A stretch of 9,383 bases of DNA from Chloroflexota bacterium (GTDB lineage: Bacteria > Chloroflexota > Limnocylindria > Limnocylindrales > CSP1-4): NCBI GenBank assembly GCA_004298915.1, contig SCTE01000412.1, positions 1-9,383 on the forward strand, read 5' to 3'. The notes beneath the pieces are model-generated. The model saw only the letters and a list, made by a program, of their open reading frames with translations. It made no database searches and was not told where the DNA came from. Below are positions 1 through 6,108 of the stretch, piece by piece. Position numbers and translations under genes: made by a program. Each line of letters opens with the position of its first letter. Within the stretch, counting starts at the first letter, position 1.

Positions 1-538
1 CCTGACGGCGCGCGCGTGCGGCGTTGCGCCGGGACAACTGATCGTCGGGGCGTTGCCGGTGTGGTTCACCGGCGAACCCGACGCGGCGGCCCGCGGGGTT
101 GCCGAAGTCGCGCTTCGCCGAGCCCTCTATCCGGGCCATCCCCTGGCGTTCGTCGAGCCCGTCGATGACGAGGCGACTGGCTGGGCGGCGGCCGTGGCGG
201 CCATCCAGCCGGGGTCGGGCGTGGCACGGATCCAGCTCCAGCAGGGGTCCGATCCCGATCGGGCCGGAGCGCTGGCCCGTGGCGCCCGGCAGGCCAGCGA
301 GGTGGCCGCCCAGCTCGAGGGCCAGATCAGCGGTGCGCGCCTCGCGGGGATCGCAGCAGACCACGCGGCCGGCGCGATGGCTGCGGCGATGGCGACCCTC
401 GACCTCCTCGAGCGTGAAGGCTGGCCGGCGCTCACCGGTGCCACGACCGCTCGCGCCGGTTGGGGCCGGGTCGGCGCCGACGCGGTCACGGCGACCGGCA
501 ATCCAGCCGACCCCGTGGAGCGGGCACTCGCCGGATGA
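1..538 (+). CDS. Unrecognised protein, C-terminal part only (5' end outside window)
   Basis: The frame is open from the left edge (first full codon at base 2) to a TGA at 536-538, giving 178 visible residues. TTG and GTG codons at 53 and 59 could be starts but lack a convincing Shine-Dalgarno, and the protein-like pattern continues upstream of them, so I treat the gene as 5'-truncated by the window. The visible part is Ala/Gly/Arg-rich and soluble, with no membrane segment or signal peptide. It alternates predicted strands and long helices, including an Ala-rich helix at bases 340-420. I see a faint, order-preserving resemblance to the C-terminus of lysine 5,6-aminomutase alpha subunits (a segment like LYPGHPLAFVEP, a final LLEREG helix, a late G-A-D-A-V turn), but it is too weak for a name. 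Its stop overlaps the ATG of the following MttB-type gene (ATGA), so the two are probably co-translated and may share a pathway. Confidence 0.75.
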   Translation, partial: LTARACGVAPGQLIVGALPVWFTGEPDAAARGVAEVALRRALYPGHPLAFVEPVDDEATGWAAAVAAIQPGSGVARIQLQQGSDPDRAGALARGARQASEVAAQLEGQISGARLAGIAADHAAGAMAAAMATLDLLEREGWPALTGATTARAGWGRVGADAVTATGNPADPVERALAG

Positions 539-2058
539 CCGCCGTTCGGCGTCGCGAGCGGCGGGCCGGAGGTGGGGTGCCGCGCCTCCCATGGAGGCGG
601 CTCGTCAACCCCTATCGGCCGGTGGAGATCCTGTCGGCCGACCAGATCGAGATGATCCACGGCGCGTCGCTCCGGATCCTGGCCGAGGTCGGGATGGAGG
701 TCCTCGGGGACCGCGCGATCGACATCCTCGCGCGCGCAGGAGCCAACATCGAGCGAAGTTCGAGACGGGTCCGACTCGAACCGGGCATGGTCGAGGCGAC
801 CATCGCCTCGGCGCCGGGCGAGTTCCGGGTCCACGCCCGGAACCCGGCTCGGCACGTTGACATCGGCGGTCGCAGCCTGGTCTTCACGTCGGTCGGCGGG
901 CCGGCGTTCGTCACCGACCTCGATCGCGGCCGGCGCCCGGGCAACGTCGCCGACTTCGTCGACTACGTCCGCCTGATCGGTGCCCTCGACATCGTCCACA
1001 TGGAGGCAGGCGGTCCGCTCGAGCCAACCGACCTTCCCGTCCCGACCCGCCATCTCGAGATGTACCGGATCCTTGCCACCAACCTCGACAAGACCTGGCA
1101 GTGCCTGGGGTTCGGGCGCGTCCCGGTCGACGATGCCCTCGAGGTCGTCGCGCTTGCCCGTGGCGTCGATCGCGACGTCCTCGTTCGCGAGCCGAGCCTG
1201 ATGACCATCATCAACTCGAATTCGCCGCTCCGGCTCGACGGGCCGATGTCCGAGGGCCTCATCGAGATGGCGATCCATGGCCAGCCGATCGTGGCAACGC
1301 CGTTCACCCTGGCCGGTGCGATGAGCCCGGCCACGATTGCCGGTGCCCTTGCCCAGCAGAACGCCGAGGCGCTGTTCATGGTCGTCCTGACGCAGCTCGC
1401 CCGGGTCGGCGCGCCCGTGGTCTACGGCGGGTTCACCTCGAACGTCGACATGCGGACCGGCTCGCCGGCGTTCGGTACGCCCGAGTACGTCAAGGCGGCA
1501 TTCGCTACGGGGCAGCTCGCAAGGCGATACGGCCTGCCGTTCCGGTCGTCGAACGTCACCGGGTCCAACGTCGTCGACGCGCAGGCGGCCTATGAGTCGG
1601 AAATGGCCGTCTGGGGTGCCGTGATGGGCGGCGTGAACCTGCTCTACCAGGGTGCCGGCTGGCTCGAGGGTGGTCTGACCGCGTCGTACGAGAAGCTGAT
1701 CCTCGACGCCGAGATCCTGCAGATGATGAGCGAAGTCCTCCAGCCGCTCGTCATCGACGAATCGGAAATCGGCCTCGAGGCCATCGCCGACGTCGGGCCG
1801 GGCGGTCACTTCTTCGGCACCGCGCACACCCTCGAGCGGTTCGAGCACGCGTTCTACCGGCCGATCCTGTCCGACTGGCGCAACTTCGAAACCTGGCAGG
1901 ACGATGGATCGCGGACGGCCGCGGTTCGGGCAAACGGCATCTGGAAGCAGCTCCTCGCCGAATGCGAACCGCCGGCGATGGATCCGCCGATCGCCGAAGC
2001 GATCGACGCGTTCGTGCGCCGCCGGACGACGGAAATCCAGGCGTCGGACCGAGCCTGA
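535..2058 (+). CDS. MttB-superfamily (COG5598-type) corrinoid-dependent methyltransferase, non-pyrrolysine
   Basis: The product is 507 residues, the usual length for trimethylamine-methyltransferase-family proteins. Characterised members move a methyl group from a tertiary or quaternary amine to a corrinoid protein in the cytoplasm. I chose the ATG at 535 because it overlaps the upstream stop as ATGA and gives the typical family N-terminus: a basic Arg-rich stretch, PWRRLVNPYRPVE, then LSADQIEMIH. A further in-frame start at 460 would only add residues inside the upstream gene. Family blocks visible are GSPAFGTPEYVKAAFATGQL (about 314-333), DAQAAYE (348-354), GAGWLEGGL (373-381) and the C-terminal GGHFFGTAHTLERF (423-436). 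No in-frame TAG exists, so it is not a pyrrolysine enzyme. Non-pyrrolysine relatives include methyltransferases for glycine betaine, proline betaine and carnitine, but the substrate here cannot be assigned. No corrinoid protein or reductive activase is visible in the window. The family call is firm and the substrate is open. Confidence 0.92.
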   Translation: MTAVRRRERRAGGGVPRLPWRRLVNPYRPVEILSADQIEMIHGASLRILAEVGMEVLGDRAIDILARAGANIERSSRRVRLEPGMVEATIASAPGEFRVHARNPARHVDIGGRSLVFTSVGGPAFVTDLDRGRRPGNVADFVDYVRLIGALDIVHMEAGGPLEPTDLPVPTRHLEMYRILATNLDKTWQCLGFGRVPVDDALEVVALARGVDRDVLVREPSLMTIINSNSPLRLDGPMSEGLIEMAIHGQPIVATPFTLAGAMSPATIAGALAQQNAEALFMVVLTQLARVGAPVVYGGFTSNVDMRTGSPAFGTPEYVKAAFATGQLARRYGLPFRSSNVTGSNVVDAQAAYESEMAVWGAVMGGVNLLYQGAGWLEGGLTASYEKLILDAEILQMMSEVLQPLVIDESEIGLEAIADVGPGGHFFGTAHTLERFEHAFYRPILSDWRNFETWQDDGSRTAAVRANGIWKQLLAECEPPAMDPPIAEAIDAFVRRRTTEIQASDRA

Positions 2059-2074
2059 GCCGCAGCACCCGACC

Positions 2075-2099
2075 GCGCGGCATCGGTTCGGTGCCACGC
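2075..2099 (+). terminator. Candidate hairpin terminator after the methyltransferase gene
   Basis: GGCATCG (2079-2085) and CGGTGCC (2089-2095) pair over seven positions with one U-G wobble and a three-base loop. Past a C-A mismatch, GCG (2075-2077) pairs with CGC (2097-2099). It begins 17 bases after the methyltransferase stop. No U-run follows directly; the nearest T-rich stretch is at 2119-2132. It could mark the end of the methyltransferase transcript, but stem-loops are common in DNA this GC-rich. Confidence 0.35.
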
Positions 2100-2130
2100 T
2101 GCTGCCAGACCATGGTGAATTTCGGTTTTG

Positions 2131-2183
2131 TTGACAGAACGCACCGAATCGCATTGACGGTCGATCGGCACGCGTTGTACGGT
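2131..2183 (+). promoter_or_regulatory. Candidate promoter for the efflux operon
   Basis: A perfect TTGACA lies at 2131-2136 and a second box, TTGACG, at 2154-2159. The second is followed after 18 bases by TACGGT (2178-2183), which matches the TAnnnT core seen in -10 elements of high-GC bacteria. No good -10 sits at the right distance from the first box. The two TTGAC boxes are 23 bases apart, so they could instead be a repeated regulator site. The location, after the candidate terminator and before the pump leader, supports a promoter role; the exact elements are uncertain. Confidence 0.35.
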
Positions 2184-2307
2184 CCATCCCCGTTCAGGGG
2201 GGTTGCGATTGGTCCGCCCGACCAGTCGGCACGCGCGGAGCGTCGACCCCGAGAGGCTGGACGGGACGGGGGTAGCCGGCATCGGCCCGGCCGCCAACGA
2301 GCGGAGT

Positions 2308-2314
2308 GGAGGGG
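2308..2314 (+). promoter_or_regulatory. Strong Shine-Dalgarno upstream of the short leader frame
   Basis: GGAGGGG at 2308-2314 sits six bases before an ATG at 2321. It is the strongest ribosome-binding sequence near the start of pump 1, yet it is 71 bases from that pump's likely ATG (2386) and is ideally placed only for the short frame at 2321. It directly abuts an alternative pump GTG start at 2314, a spacing too close to serve that codon. Confidence 0.5.
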
Positions 2315-2320
2315 TGCTGG

Positions 2321-2389
2321 ATGTCGACGACGTTGACGCGCGCAGGTCGTCCGATGACGCGCGACTGCGCGACAGCGAGCCGCGCATGA
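2321..2389 (+). CDS. Possible 22-residue leader peptide coupled to RND pump 1
   Basis: A 22-codon frame runs from the ATG at 2321 to the TGA at 2387-2389. It has an ideally spaced GGAGGGG upstream, and its stop overlaps the pump ATG at 2386 as ATGA. The peptide is basic, Thr/Arg/Ala-rich, begins MSTTLTRAG and contains one Cys; it matches no leader I know. The pump start itself lacks a Shine-Dalgarno, so ribosomes finishing this frame could reinitiate on the pump. GC content at third positions is about the same in this frame as in the overlapping upstream extension of the pump frame, so composition does not decide between a leader peptide and an N-terminally longer pump. Confidence 0.3.
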   Translation: MSTTLTRAGRPMTRDCATASRA

Positions 2390-5300
2390 CCCGCGCGATC
2401 GTCGGCTGGAGCCTCAGGTTCCGCGTCCTGGTCGTCGGCCTGGCCGCCGGCCTGATGCTGTTCGGCGTGGTCCAGCTGCCCAAGGCGCCAGTTGATGTCG
2501 TACCGGACTTCGGCCCGACCTATGTCGAGGTCCAGACCGAGGCACTCGGCCTGTCGGCCACCGAGGTCGAACAGCTGATCACGGTGCCCCTCGAGGCGGA
2601 CCTGCTCCAGGGCGTGGCCTTCCTGGATTCCATCGAGTCCGAATCGGTCGAGGGCCTGTCGTCGATCGTCATGAAGTTCGAGCCGGGAACCGACCTGTTC
2701 CAGGCCCGCCAGGTCGTCGCCGAGCGACTGACCCAAGCTCACGCCCTGCCCAACGTGTCCAAGCCGCCGTTGATGCTCCAGCCCCTCGCATCGACAAGCC
2801 GCGTCCAGATGGTCTCGATGACATCGAGCGAGGTCTCGCTGATCGACATGTCGATCCTTGCCCGCTGGACCGTCCGCCCGCGCCTGCTCGGCGTGCCCGG
2901 CGTTGCCAATGTCGCGATCTGGGGCCTGCGGGAGCGACAGCTCCAGGTCCTCATCGACCCGAACCAGCTGCGGGACCAGCGCGTGTCGATCCAGCATGTA
3001 CTCGAGACCGCCGGCAATGCCATGTGGGTCTCGCCGCTCACATTCCTTGACGCATCGACCCCGGGTACCGGAGGGTTCATCGATACCCCGAACCAGCGGC
3101 TGGGCGTGCAGCACGTCTTCCCGATTCGTTCCGCGGCCGATCTAGCCGAGGTGCCGATCGCGCCCGAGGACACCGGTGGCCGGATCGTCCGGCTCGGCGA
3201 CGTCTCGACGATCGTCGAGGATCATCAGCCGCTCATCGGCGATGCCATCGTCGGCGGGGCCGGCGACGGCCTGCTCCTGGTCATCGAGAAGTTCCCCGGG
3301 GCGGACACCAGGGCGGTCAGTGCCGGTGTCGAGAAGGCCCTGGCGGCCCTCCAGCCCGGACTCACCGGCATCCAGGTTGACGCCAATGTCTTCCGACCGG
3401 CGACATACATCGACAGCGCCGTCGGCAATGTGTCACTCGCCGCGCTGGCCGGGCTGTTGCTGGCCGTCATCGCGCTCATGGCCCTGTTCCGGAACTGGCG
3501 CTCGGTCCTGATCGCGCTCCTGACGATTCCGCTGTCGCTGGCCGCCGCCGCCTCCGTGCTGTACCTCCTCGGCGCGACGATCACCGCCGTCACGGTCGCC
3601 GGCCTGATCCTCGCCATCGGCCTGGTCATCGACGAGGTCATCGTCGGTGTCGATGCCGTCGCCCGCCGGCTCCGGACGCCGCACGAAGGCGATGCCGGCC
3701 GGTCCCGCGTCGACATCGTCCTGGCCGCGACCATCGAGGGGCGCGGGTCGCTCGCGTTCGGAACGCTCGCGGCTGTCGCCCTCGTCGTCCCGCTCTTCTT
3801 CGCGACTGGGGTCGCCGGTGCCTTCGTACCGGGCTTCGCCGGCGCCTACCTCCTTGCGCTCGGCGCCGCGATCGTGGTGGCCCTGACGGTCGTTCCGGCC
3901 CTCGGCTCGCTCCTGACGGAGGCAGGCGGGCCTGTCGCCGAGGCGCCCGCGCCGGTGGCTGCGGACGGTGCGCCGTCTCCCGCCAACGCCGGCAGCCCGT
4001 CTCGTCTGGCACGTGCCTACGACCGAGCACTCGGCCAGGTGCTCGCGCGCACCCGGCCGTCGGTCCTGACCGGGGCCGCGGTGGTCGTCGGGGTGATCGC
4101 GATCGCCGGATCGGTGGCGATGCCGGCGATCAGCGGCTCGCTCCTCCCGTCCTTCCGCGAGCGCCAGCTGCTCATCACCTGGGACGCGGCCCCCGGGACG
4201 TCGCGCCCGGAGATGGACCGTGTGATGACCCGCGTGAGCGAGGAATTGCGGGCCGTTGACGGCGTGAGCAACGTCGGCGCCCATATCGGCCGGGCGATCG
4301 TGTCCGACCAGGTCGTGAGCGTCAACTCCGGCGAGATCTGGGTCACGATCGGATCGGCCGCGGATTACGACCGGACCGTCGATGCCATCGAGACCGTCAT
4401 TGCCGGGTACCCGGGAATCGACCGGACATTGGTGACCTACTCGGACCAGCGGGTCGCCCAGGTGCTGACTGGAAGCCAGGACGATGTCGTCGTCCGGGTC
4501 TACGGCCAGGACCTCGACGAGCTGCGTGCCAAGGCCGGCGAAGTCCGCGACGCGGTCGCGACCATCGGTGGCGTCAGTCGCGCGGTCGTCGATGAACCGG
4601 CGCTCGAGCCATCGATCGAGATCGAGGTCAAGCTCGACAAGGCCCAGGGGTACGGGATCAAGGCGGGCGACGTTCGTCGGGCTGCCGCCGTCCTGCTCTC
4701 CGGCATCGAGGTCGGCAGCATCTTCCAGGACCAGAAGATCTTCAGCGTCGTGGTCTGGGGCAAGCCGGAGACTCGGCGCAGCCTGACCACGATCCAGGAC
4801 CTCCCGGTCCAGGCGCCCGGCGGTGCGTTCGTCCGGCTCGGCGACGTGGCCGATGTCCGGATCGCCGACTCGCCCGCGGTGATTCGCCGCGAGGGGGTCT
4901 TCCGGCGGGTCGACGTAGCCATCGACGTGGACGGGCGCGACCTCGCCGCGGTGACCTCGGAGATCGACCGGCGCGTCGCCGGGATTGAGTTCCCGCTCGA
5001 GTATCACGCCGAGGTCCGGACGCTCGCAGCCGACCGATCGACGGATCTCATGGCCCTGCTGGCCGTCGCGGCGGGAGCCGCGATCTTCGCCTTCCTCCTG
5101 CTCCAGGCGGCATTCGGTCGCTGGCGCCTGGCGATCCTGCTGTTCATCGCCCTGCCGTCGGTCCTGATCGGATCCCTCATCGGGTCCCTGCTCGCCGGTG
5201 GTGCCTCGCTCGGGACGGTGCTCGGCGGGCTCGGCGTCCTCGCGTTGGCGATTCGGCAGGCCGTCGCGCTGTTCGACCGGTCCCGGAGGCTCGAGAACGA

Positions 5301-5595
5301 CGGCGAGGGGGACTTCGGGCCTGCCCTGGTGGCGCAGGCCGCACGCGATCGGCTCATCCCGATCGTGGCAACCGCGCTCGCGACCATCCTCGCCCTGGCT
5401 CCGGCGATCGTCATCGGCGACGTGGCCGGCCTCGAATTGATCCGTCCCATGGCAATCACCGTGATCGGCGGCCTTGTCACGTCAACGCTGTTCGTCCTGC
5501 TGATCAGCCCATCCATCTATCTCTTCGCGGGTCCCGGCGGGTTGCCGGATCCGGCGACCGGACTGCTCGACCGACCCGCCGTGAGCGTGGCCTGA
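2386..5595 (+). CDS. RND efflux permease, CusA/CzcA-like, pump subunit 1
   Basis: This 1069-residue inner-membrane pump has the standard RND length and layout: TM1 at about 13-32, a large extracytoplasmic porter loop, TM2-TM6 (about 343-510), a second porter loop, then TM8-TM12 from about 890. RND pumps export substrates using proton influx. The ATG at 2386 is chosen because it puts MTRAIVGWSLRFRVLVV at the N-terminus, matching the downstream paralog. Family marks are APVDVVPDF (about 35-43), VPGVANVAIWG and FGPALVAQAARDRL. Oddities are a TM4 motif GLVIDEVIVGVDA (Asp416 kept; the positions matching CzcA D402 and E415 are Ala410 and Asp423), a TM10 motif AIRQAVALF in place of the usual ARNGIMM, a Pro/Ala-rich cytoplasmic insert at about 513-537, and no cysteine at all. 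The CusA copper-binding methionines are not conserved. It ends 34 bases before the lipoprotein start, so they are very likely one transcript. The substrate is unknown. Confidence 0.93.
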   Translation: MTRAIVGWSLRFRVLVVGLAAGLMLFGVVQLPKAPVDVVPDFGPTYVEVQTEALGLSATEVEQLITVPLEADLLQGVAFLDSIESESVEGLSSIVMKFEPGTDLFQARQVVAERLTQAHALPNVSKPPLMLQPLASTSRVQMVSMTSSEVSLIDMSILARWTVRPRLLGVPGVANVAIWGLRERQLQVLIDPNQLRDQRVSIQHVLETAGNAMWVSPLTFLDASTPGTGGFIDTPNQRLGVQHVFPIRSAADLAEVPIAPEDTGGRIVRLGDVSTIVEDHQPLIGDAIVGGAGDGLLLVIEKFPGADTRAVSAGVEKALAALQPGLTGIQVDANVFRPATYIDSAVGNVSLAALAGLLLAVIALMALFRNWRSVLIALLTIPLSLAAAASVLYLLGATITAVTVAGLILAIGLVIDEVIVGVDAVARRLRTPHEGDAGRSRVDIVLAATIEGRGSLAFGTLAAVALVVPLFFATGVAGAFVPGFAGAYLLALGAAIVVALTVVPALGSLLTEAGGPVAEAPAPVAADGAPSPANAGSPSRLARAYDRALGQVLARTRPSVLTGAAVVVGVIAIAGSVAMPAISGSLLPSFRERQLLITWDAAPGTSRPEMDRVMTRVSEELRAVDGVSNVGAHIGRAIVSDQVVSVNSGEIWVTIGSAADYDRTVDAIETVIAGYPGIDRTLVTYSDQRVAQVLTGSQDDVVVRVYGQDLDELRAKAGEVRDAVATIGGVSRAVVDEPALEPSIEIEVKLDKAQGYGIKAGDVRRAAAVLLSGIEVGSIFQDQKIFSVVVWGKPETRRSLTTIQDLPVQAPGGAFVRLGDVADVRIADSPAVIRREGVFRRVDVAIDVDGRDLAAVTSEIDRRVAGIEFPLEYHAEVRTLAADRSTDLMALLAVAAGAAIFAFLLLQAAFGRWRLAILLFIALPSVLIGSLIGSLLAGGASLGTVLGGLGVLALAIRQAVALFDRSRRLENDGEGDFGPALVAQAARDRLIPIVATALATILALAPAIVIGDVAGLELIRPMAITVIGGLVTSTLFVLLISPSIYLFAGPGGLPDPATGLLDRPAVSVA

Positions 5596-5615
5596 GATGA
5601 ACCAACAGCTGACCC

Positions 5616-5622
5616 GGGAGGG
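5616..5622 (+). promoter_or_regulatory. Shine-Dalgarno that fixes the lipoprotein 1 start
   Basis: GGGAGGG at 5616-5622 lies seven bases before the ATG at 5630. The earlier in-frame ATG at 5597, just after the pump 1 stop, has no such site and would add eleven hydrophilic residues ahead of a good lipoprotein signal peptide. This favours 5630. Confidence 0.65.
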
Positions 5623-5629
5623 CGTTCAC

Positions 5630-6067
5630 ATGCGGCGCACCAATCGCTGGATCCAGACCGGCCTGCTCGTGGCCGCCTTCGCCCTCGCCGGCTGCTCGCC
5701 GGCCGCGAATGCCGCTCCCCCGGCGGCGGTCACCGTGACAAAGATCGAGGGCTCGGATCTCAAGCTCCTGACCCTGACCGCCGAAGCGGCGAAACGGCTC
5801 GACATCCAGACCCAGGAGGTGACCAGGGCACCCGACGGGACCGGGACCGTGGTCCCGTACGCCGCGATCCTCTACGACCTCGAGGGGAACACGTGGGTCT
5901 ACACGAACCCCCAGGGCCTCGACTTCGTTCGCGCCGCGGTCAAGGTCGATCGGATCGAGGGTGACGCCGCATTCCTGGCCGAGGGTCCCCCGGTCGGGAC
6001 CAAGGTCGCCACCGTCGGGGTCAGTGAGTTCCACGGCGTCGAGGCAGGGGTCGGCGGCGGGCACTGA
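5630..6067 (+). CDS. Short lipoprotein resembling the C-terminal part of an RND adaptor (membrane fusion protein)
   Basis: The 145-residue product starts with a lipoprotein signal: MRRTNRW, a hydrophobic stretch at 9-20, and the lipobox LAGC with Cys22 as lipidation site. An Ala/Pro-rich linker (about 25-33) leads to a beta-rich domain. The blocks LTLTAEAAKRLDIQTQEV (48-65), VVPYAAILYDLEGNTWVYTN (74-93), FVRAAVKVDRIEGDAAFL (99-116) and a GPPVGTKVATVGVSE turn (119-133) recall the beta-barrel and membrane-proximal end of HlyD/CusB-type adaptors. Full adaptors are about 350-450 residues with a lipoyl domain and an alpha-helical hairpin; both are absent, and no frameshift remnant is seen upstream. 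Lying between two RND genes, it is probably a dedicated, lipid-anchored accessory subunit on the outer face of the membrane. The family link is by eye from motif pattern; a metal-binding or chaperone role is possible. Confidence 0.8.
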   Translation: MRRTNRWIQTGLLVAAFALAGCSPAANAAPPAAVTVTKIEGSDLKLLTLTAEAAKRLDIQTQEVTRAPDGTGTVVPYAAILYDLEGNTWVYTNPQGLDFVRAAVKVDRIEGDAAFLAEGPPVGTKVATVGVSEFHGVEAGVGGGH

Positions 6068-6102
6068 TGCGAAGCCGTTCCGTATCCGAGATCGAAGGCT
6101 AG
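6067..6102 (+). other. Eleven-codon mini-frame between lipoprotein 1 and pump 2
   Basis: An ATG at 6067 overlaps the lipoprotein stop as TGATG and opens an 11-codon frame ending in TAG at 6100-6102, six bases before the pump 2 ATG at 6109. It could pass terminating ribosomes to pump 2 by stepwise reinitiation. It could equally be chance: the only other ribosome-binding cue for pump 2 is GAAGG at 6094-6098, ten bases from its ATG. Confidence 0.15.
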
Positions 6103-6108
6103 CGACAC

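Larger units (their letters stand above)
2059..2385. other. Intergenic and leader region between methyltransferase and efflux operon
   Basis: These 327 bases hold no long convincing gene. In order they contain the hairpin at 2075-2099, a locally AT-richer patch (about 2112-2140) against a very GC-rich background, two TTGAC boxes at 2131 and 2154, and a possible leader of about 130 bases. A short reading frame at 2321-2389 with a strong Shine-Dalgarno ends the region. The frame of pump 1 is open back to a TTG at 2203, and a GTG at 2314 with GGAG at 2303-2306 is an alternative start. Such upstream openness is expected in GC-rich DNA. The Arg/Asp-rich residues it would add do not look like the N-terminus of an RND pump. 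Confidence 0.6.

Noticed and set aside
127..2187. Long open frame (686 codons) on the minus strand opposite the methyltransferase gene
   Set aside because: Its translation is Arg/Asp/Gly-rich with no domain pattern, and it lies opposite a firm family member. Antisense frames stay open easily in GC-rich coding DNA.
2275..2291. GCCGG/CCGGC stem with a seven-base loop in the pump leader, considered as a riboswitch or attenuator
   Set aside because: A five-base GC stem is expected by chance at this composition, and no conserved riboswitch core or alternative pairing was seen.
2203..2385. N-terminal extension of pump 1 from TTG 2203 or GTG 2314
   Set aside because: The added residues are Arg/Asp-rich and unlike RND N-termini. 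The paralog begins right at the matching SLRFR segment. GTG 2314 remains a possible but less likely start.
3433..5007. Minus-strand open frame of 524 codons inside pump 1
   Set aside because: It has low-complexity Arg/Asp/Gly/Glu content and no recognisable motifs; it is a composition shadow of the pump gene.
5597..5629. Earlier ATG for lipoprotein 1
   Set aside because: It lacks a Shine-Dalgarno and would place eleven hydrophilic residues before a complete lipoprotein signal peptide; the ATG at 5630 has a well-spaced GGGAGGG.
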